Of a stretch of 64,000 nt of DNA, positions 62,555-64,000 are shown piece by piece. How positions within the stretch are numbered: position 1 is the stretch's first letter; every line of letters starts with the position of its first letter. The position numbers and the translations under genes were made by a program. Source of the stretch: Allomyces arbusculus (taxonomy: Eukaryota > Blastocladiomycota > Blastocladiomycetes > Blastocladiales > Blastocladiaceae); NCBI GenBank assembly GCA_027604705.1, contig JADHYV010000026.1, positions 186,001-250,000 on the forward strand, read 5' to 3'. The notes beneath the pieces are model-generated. The model was not told where the DNA came from, did not search any database, and saw nothing but the letters and a program-made list of their open reading frames with translations.

Positions 62555-63319
62555 ATGGTCAACGAAACCGAAGCAACAGCACCTCTCGCACAATGTTCAC
62601 GCAGCGTGCAAGACGGCTCAGTTAATGGAGCAGCAGCAGCAGGAGCAGCAGCCTGCGGCCAACCTGATCTCGAGATGCTGCGCTTGGGCAAGCCATTGAA
62701 GTACTTCACCTTGGTCCTGACCGTTGACTCGGCGCAGCGCCGCATCTTGCTCGGCATGAAGAAGCGCGGGTTTGGCGCCAATGTAAGTTCTCTTGGAATG
62801 ATAAAAAGAATCCGGAGCCGCACAACGAGATCACTTACACGTCGTTGCATCCAGATGTGGAACGGATTCGGCGGCAAAATCGACTTGACCGACGCGTCCA
62901 CCGAGTCGGCCGCATTGCGTGAACTCCAAGAAGAGTGCGGGGTTGTCGTCCCCGCACACGACCTGCACCGCGCCGGCACGCTCTATTTTGACTTCGGGTC
63001 CAACAAAGCGATCCCGCAAGTGTTTCACGTCGCGCTCTACCGCATCGACTGGACGCCCGAGCTCGCGGCCGCGCAGCCCACGGACGGTCCGCATGGAGCG
63101 CGCGCGCCGTACGAGACCGAGGAGATGCGGCCGCAGTGGTTTGACTGGGACCAGGTGCCGTTTGACAAGATGTGGGACGATGACCGCTTGTGGTTCCCGT
63201 GGCTGCTGCGCAAGGAGCCGTTGACGGCGCAGGTGTGGTTTGACGGAGAGGTGCCGGCCATGGTGCGGTATGTGATTGATGTGGAGCGCACGGGCGAGCG
63301 TGTGGTTGGGTCGGCGTGA
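62555..63319 (+). CDS. MTH1/NUDT1-type 8-oxo-dGTP diphosphatase
   Basis: Exons 62555-62782 and 62855-63319 give 230 aa (human MTH1 is 156). Matches to MTH1 are strong: KYFTLVLTVD, ILLGMKKRGFGA joined across the intron to MWNGFGGKI, the Nudix box RELQEECGV, then EEMRPQWFDWDQVPFDKMWD and DDRLWFPWLLRKEPL. MTH1 hydrolyses oxidised purine dNTPs to keep them out of DNA. Oddities: the Nudix box has Asp in place of the first Glu and one extra residue before R-E, and there is a ~45-residue N-terminal extension, Ala/Gln/Ser-rich. An insertion of ~15 residues precedes the EEMRP segment. The start at MVNETEAT is the first in-frame ATG of exon 1. The donor GTAAGT is one of very few canonical ones in the window. 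Confidence 0.92.
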   Translation: MVNETEATAPLAQCSRSVQDGSVNGAAAAGAAACGQPDLEMLRLGKPLKYFTLVLTVDSAQRRILLGMKKRGFGANVSSLGMIKRIRSRTTRSLTRRCIQMWNGFGGKIDLTDASTESAALRELQEECGVVVPAHDLHRAGTLYFDFGSNKAIPQVFHVALYRIDWTPELAAAQPTDGPHGARAPYETEEMRPQWFDWDQVPFDKMWDDDRLWFPWLLRKEPLTAQVWFDGEVPAMVRYVIDVERTGERVVGSA

Positions 63320-64000
63320 TGTGCTGTCGCGGTAATTGCAAACGTGCAAAGCACGCTTGTGCATGTCGTTGTTCAGAGAGGCGCGCGCGTGGCTCGCGTG
63401 GACGTCAGGGAAGCGCTCATGTGTGTTTGTGCCCACGCTTGCATGTCGGCGTGCTCTTGACGGGTGCCGAACAGTGTTTTGCTCCATGGATCACTCTGCA
63501 GATCACGATCGCATGCAGTTGGCTGGTGGGCGCGACGCTGGATCGGGGAGGTGTGCAGGGCCCAGGGCCGTTTCAGCGATGGCGTGGAACCCGGCCCCTC
63601 AAAGCGGGGACCACTGCCACGTGACGGAGCCTGCGCCACGCGCCCCCCGCTTGCTCGCAGTTGCACAAGCGGCAGCGCCGCCATTGCTTGCCCAGCCAGC
63701 GTTGCTTGCCCAGCCAGCGCTGCTTGCCCAGCACCGGGCGCCCGACCGACACGCGCACCTGCTGCAAGTAATTATCTTTTCCGAGTGTCGCCATCTTCCC
63801 CGCCGCCATCCTCTTTCTCAGCAGCTCCGGCGCTCGCCTCCTTGCGTCGCTCGTGCTGCCCGACCTGCCCGCCCGCCCGCACACCGGCTTCAACTGTCCA
63901 CCCCGAGCCCGCTGCACCATCGACGTTCACCCGCTTGCTCATCTGCACGCCAGCAACCCCGCACACACCCACCAAGGATGGCCCATGCCGCCCCGCCCGT
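63320..64000. other. Right-edge region; possible leader of a plus-strand gene
   Basis: Contains an 18-bp tandem repeat (about 2.7 copies) at 63684-63732. From about 63780 a C-rich leader-like tract ends in an ATGGCC context at 63979, which could be the start of a gene continuing past the window. Too little is visible to say more. Confidence 0.35.
63684..63732. repeat. 18-bp tandem repeat
   Basis: Unit TTGCTTGCCCAGCCAGCG present about 2.7 times with one substitution. Confidence 0.85.

Overview
The window is nuclear DNA of a GC-rich, intron-containing eukaryote, most likely a zoosporic (flagellated) fungus; a blastocladiomycete-type chytrid would fit. The reasoning is inference. Genes are compact with mostly 60-100 nt introns. 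Fungal-style housekeeping genes sit beside axoneme-type genes: CCDC96/FAP184, a TOGARAM/crescerin-like TOG protein, an EFCAB6-like EF-hand protein and an IQ/coiled-coil protein. I modelled introns by hand from reading frame, splice dinucleotides and family alignment. Every multi-exon model given here sums to a whole number of codons. The splice donors are strongly biased to GT(A/G)CG.

Layout, left to right. 1-1.2 kb: no convincing gene. 1.2-4.8 kb (+): EFCAB6-like protein. 6.2-8.4 kb (-): zuotin/DNAJC2 co-chaperone. 9.3-12.0 kb (-): TALE homeobox gene. 12.0-16.7 kb: unusually long gene-free, low-complexity stretch. 16.7-18.4 kb (-): IQ-motif coiled-coil protein. 18.9-20.8 kb (+): ribophorin I (OST1). 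21.3-23.5 kb (+): MFSD1-like transporter. 23.9-25.2 kb (-): zinc alcohol dehydrogenase copy 1. 25.7-26.4 kb (-): TMEM230/134-type membrane protein. 26.6-28.6 kb (+): folylpolyglutamate synthase. 29.0-30.1 kb (+): MECR/ETR1 enoyl reductase, followed at 31.3-31.9 kb by a broken, internally deleted copy. 32.5-35.6 kb (+): TMEM245-like protein. 36.5-37.8 kb (+): alcohol dehydrogenase copy 2. 38.4-39.5 kb (+): a frame-broken coding stretch. 40.0-41.6 kb (-): unknown protein. 42.1-44.2 kb (-): CCDC96. 44.5-45.0 kb (+): APC11 RING subunit. 45.3-46.6 kb (-): polyubiquitin. 47.3-50.9 kb (+): TOG-array protein. 51.1-51.8 kb (-): AP-2 sigma. 52.3-55.6 kb (+): DBP2/DDX5 RNA helicase. 56.3-58.9 kb (-): ceramide glucosyltransferase. 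60.7-62.1 kb (-): RVxF/EYDRS-motif basic protein. 62.6-63.3 kb (+): MTH1/NUDT1-type Nudix hydrolase.

No operon-like logic applies. Several genes lie head to head across short gaps (TMEM230/FPGS about 220 bp, CCDC96/APC11 about 310 bp, polyubiquitin/TOG protein about 730 bp, AP-2 sigma/DBP2 about 500 bp, RVxF protein/NUDT1 about 450 bp), suggesting shared promoters. Functional themes are protein biogenesis and turnover (zuotin, OST1, ubiquitin, APC11), mitochondrial C1 and fatty-acid metabolism (FPGS, MECR), membrane traffic and lipids (AP-2 sigma, TMEM230, glucosylceramide synthase) and cilium/microtubule genes.

I saw no credible CRISPR array, rRNA, tRNA, provirus or intact transposon. The most unusual items are the long intron interrupting helicase motif V of the DBP2 homologue, the +4C splice-donor consensus, the 16-nt microexon in the MFSD1-like gene, the decayed MECR copy inside a small duplication neighbourhood, and the 4.7-kb gene-free region beside the homeobox gene.
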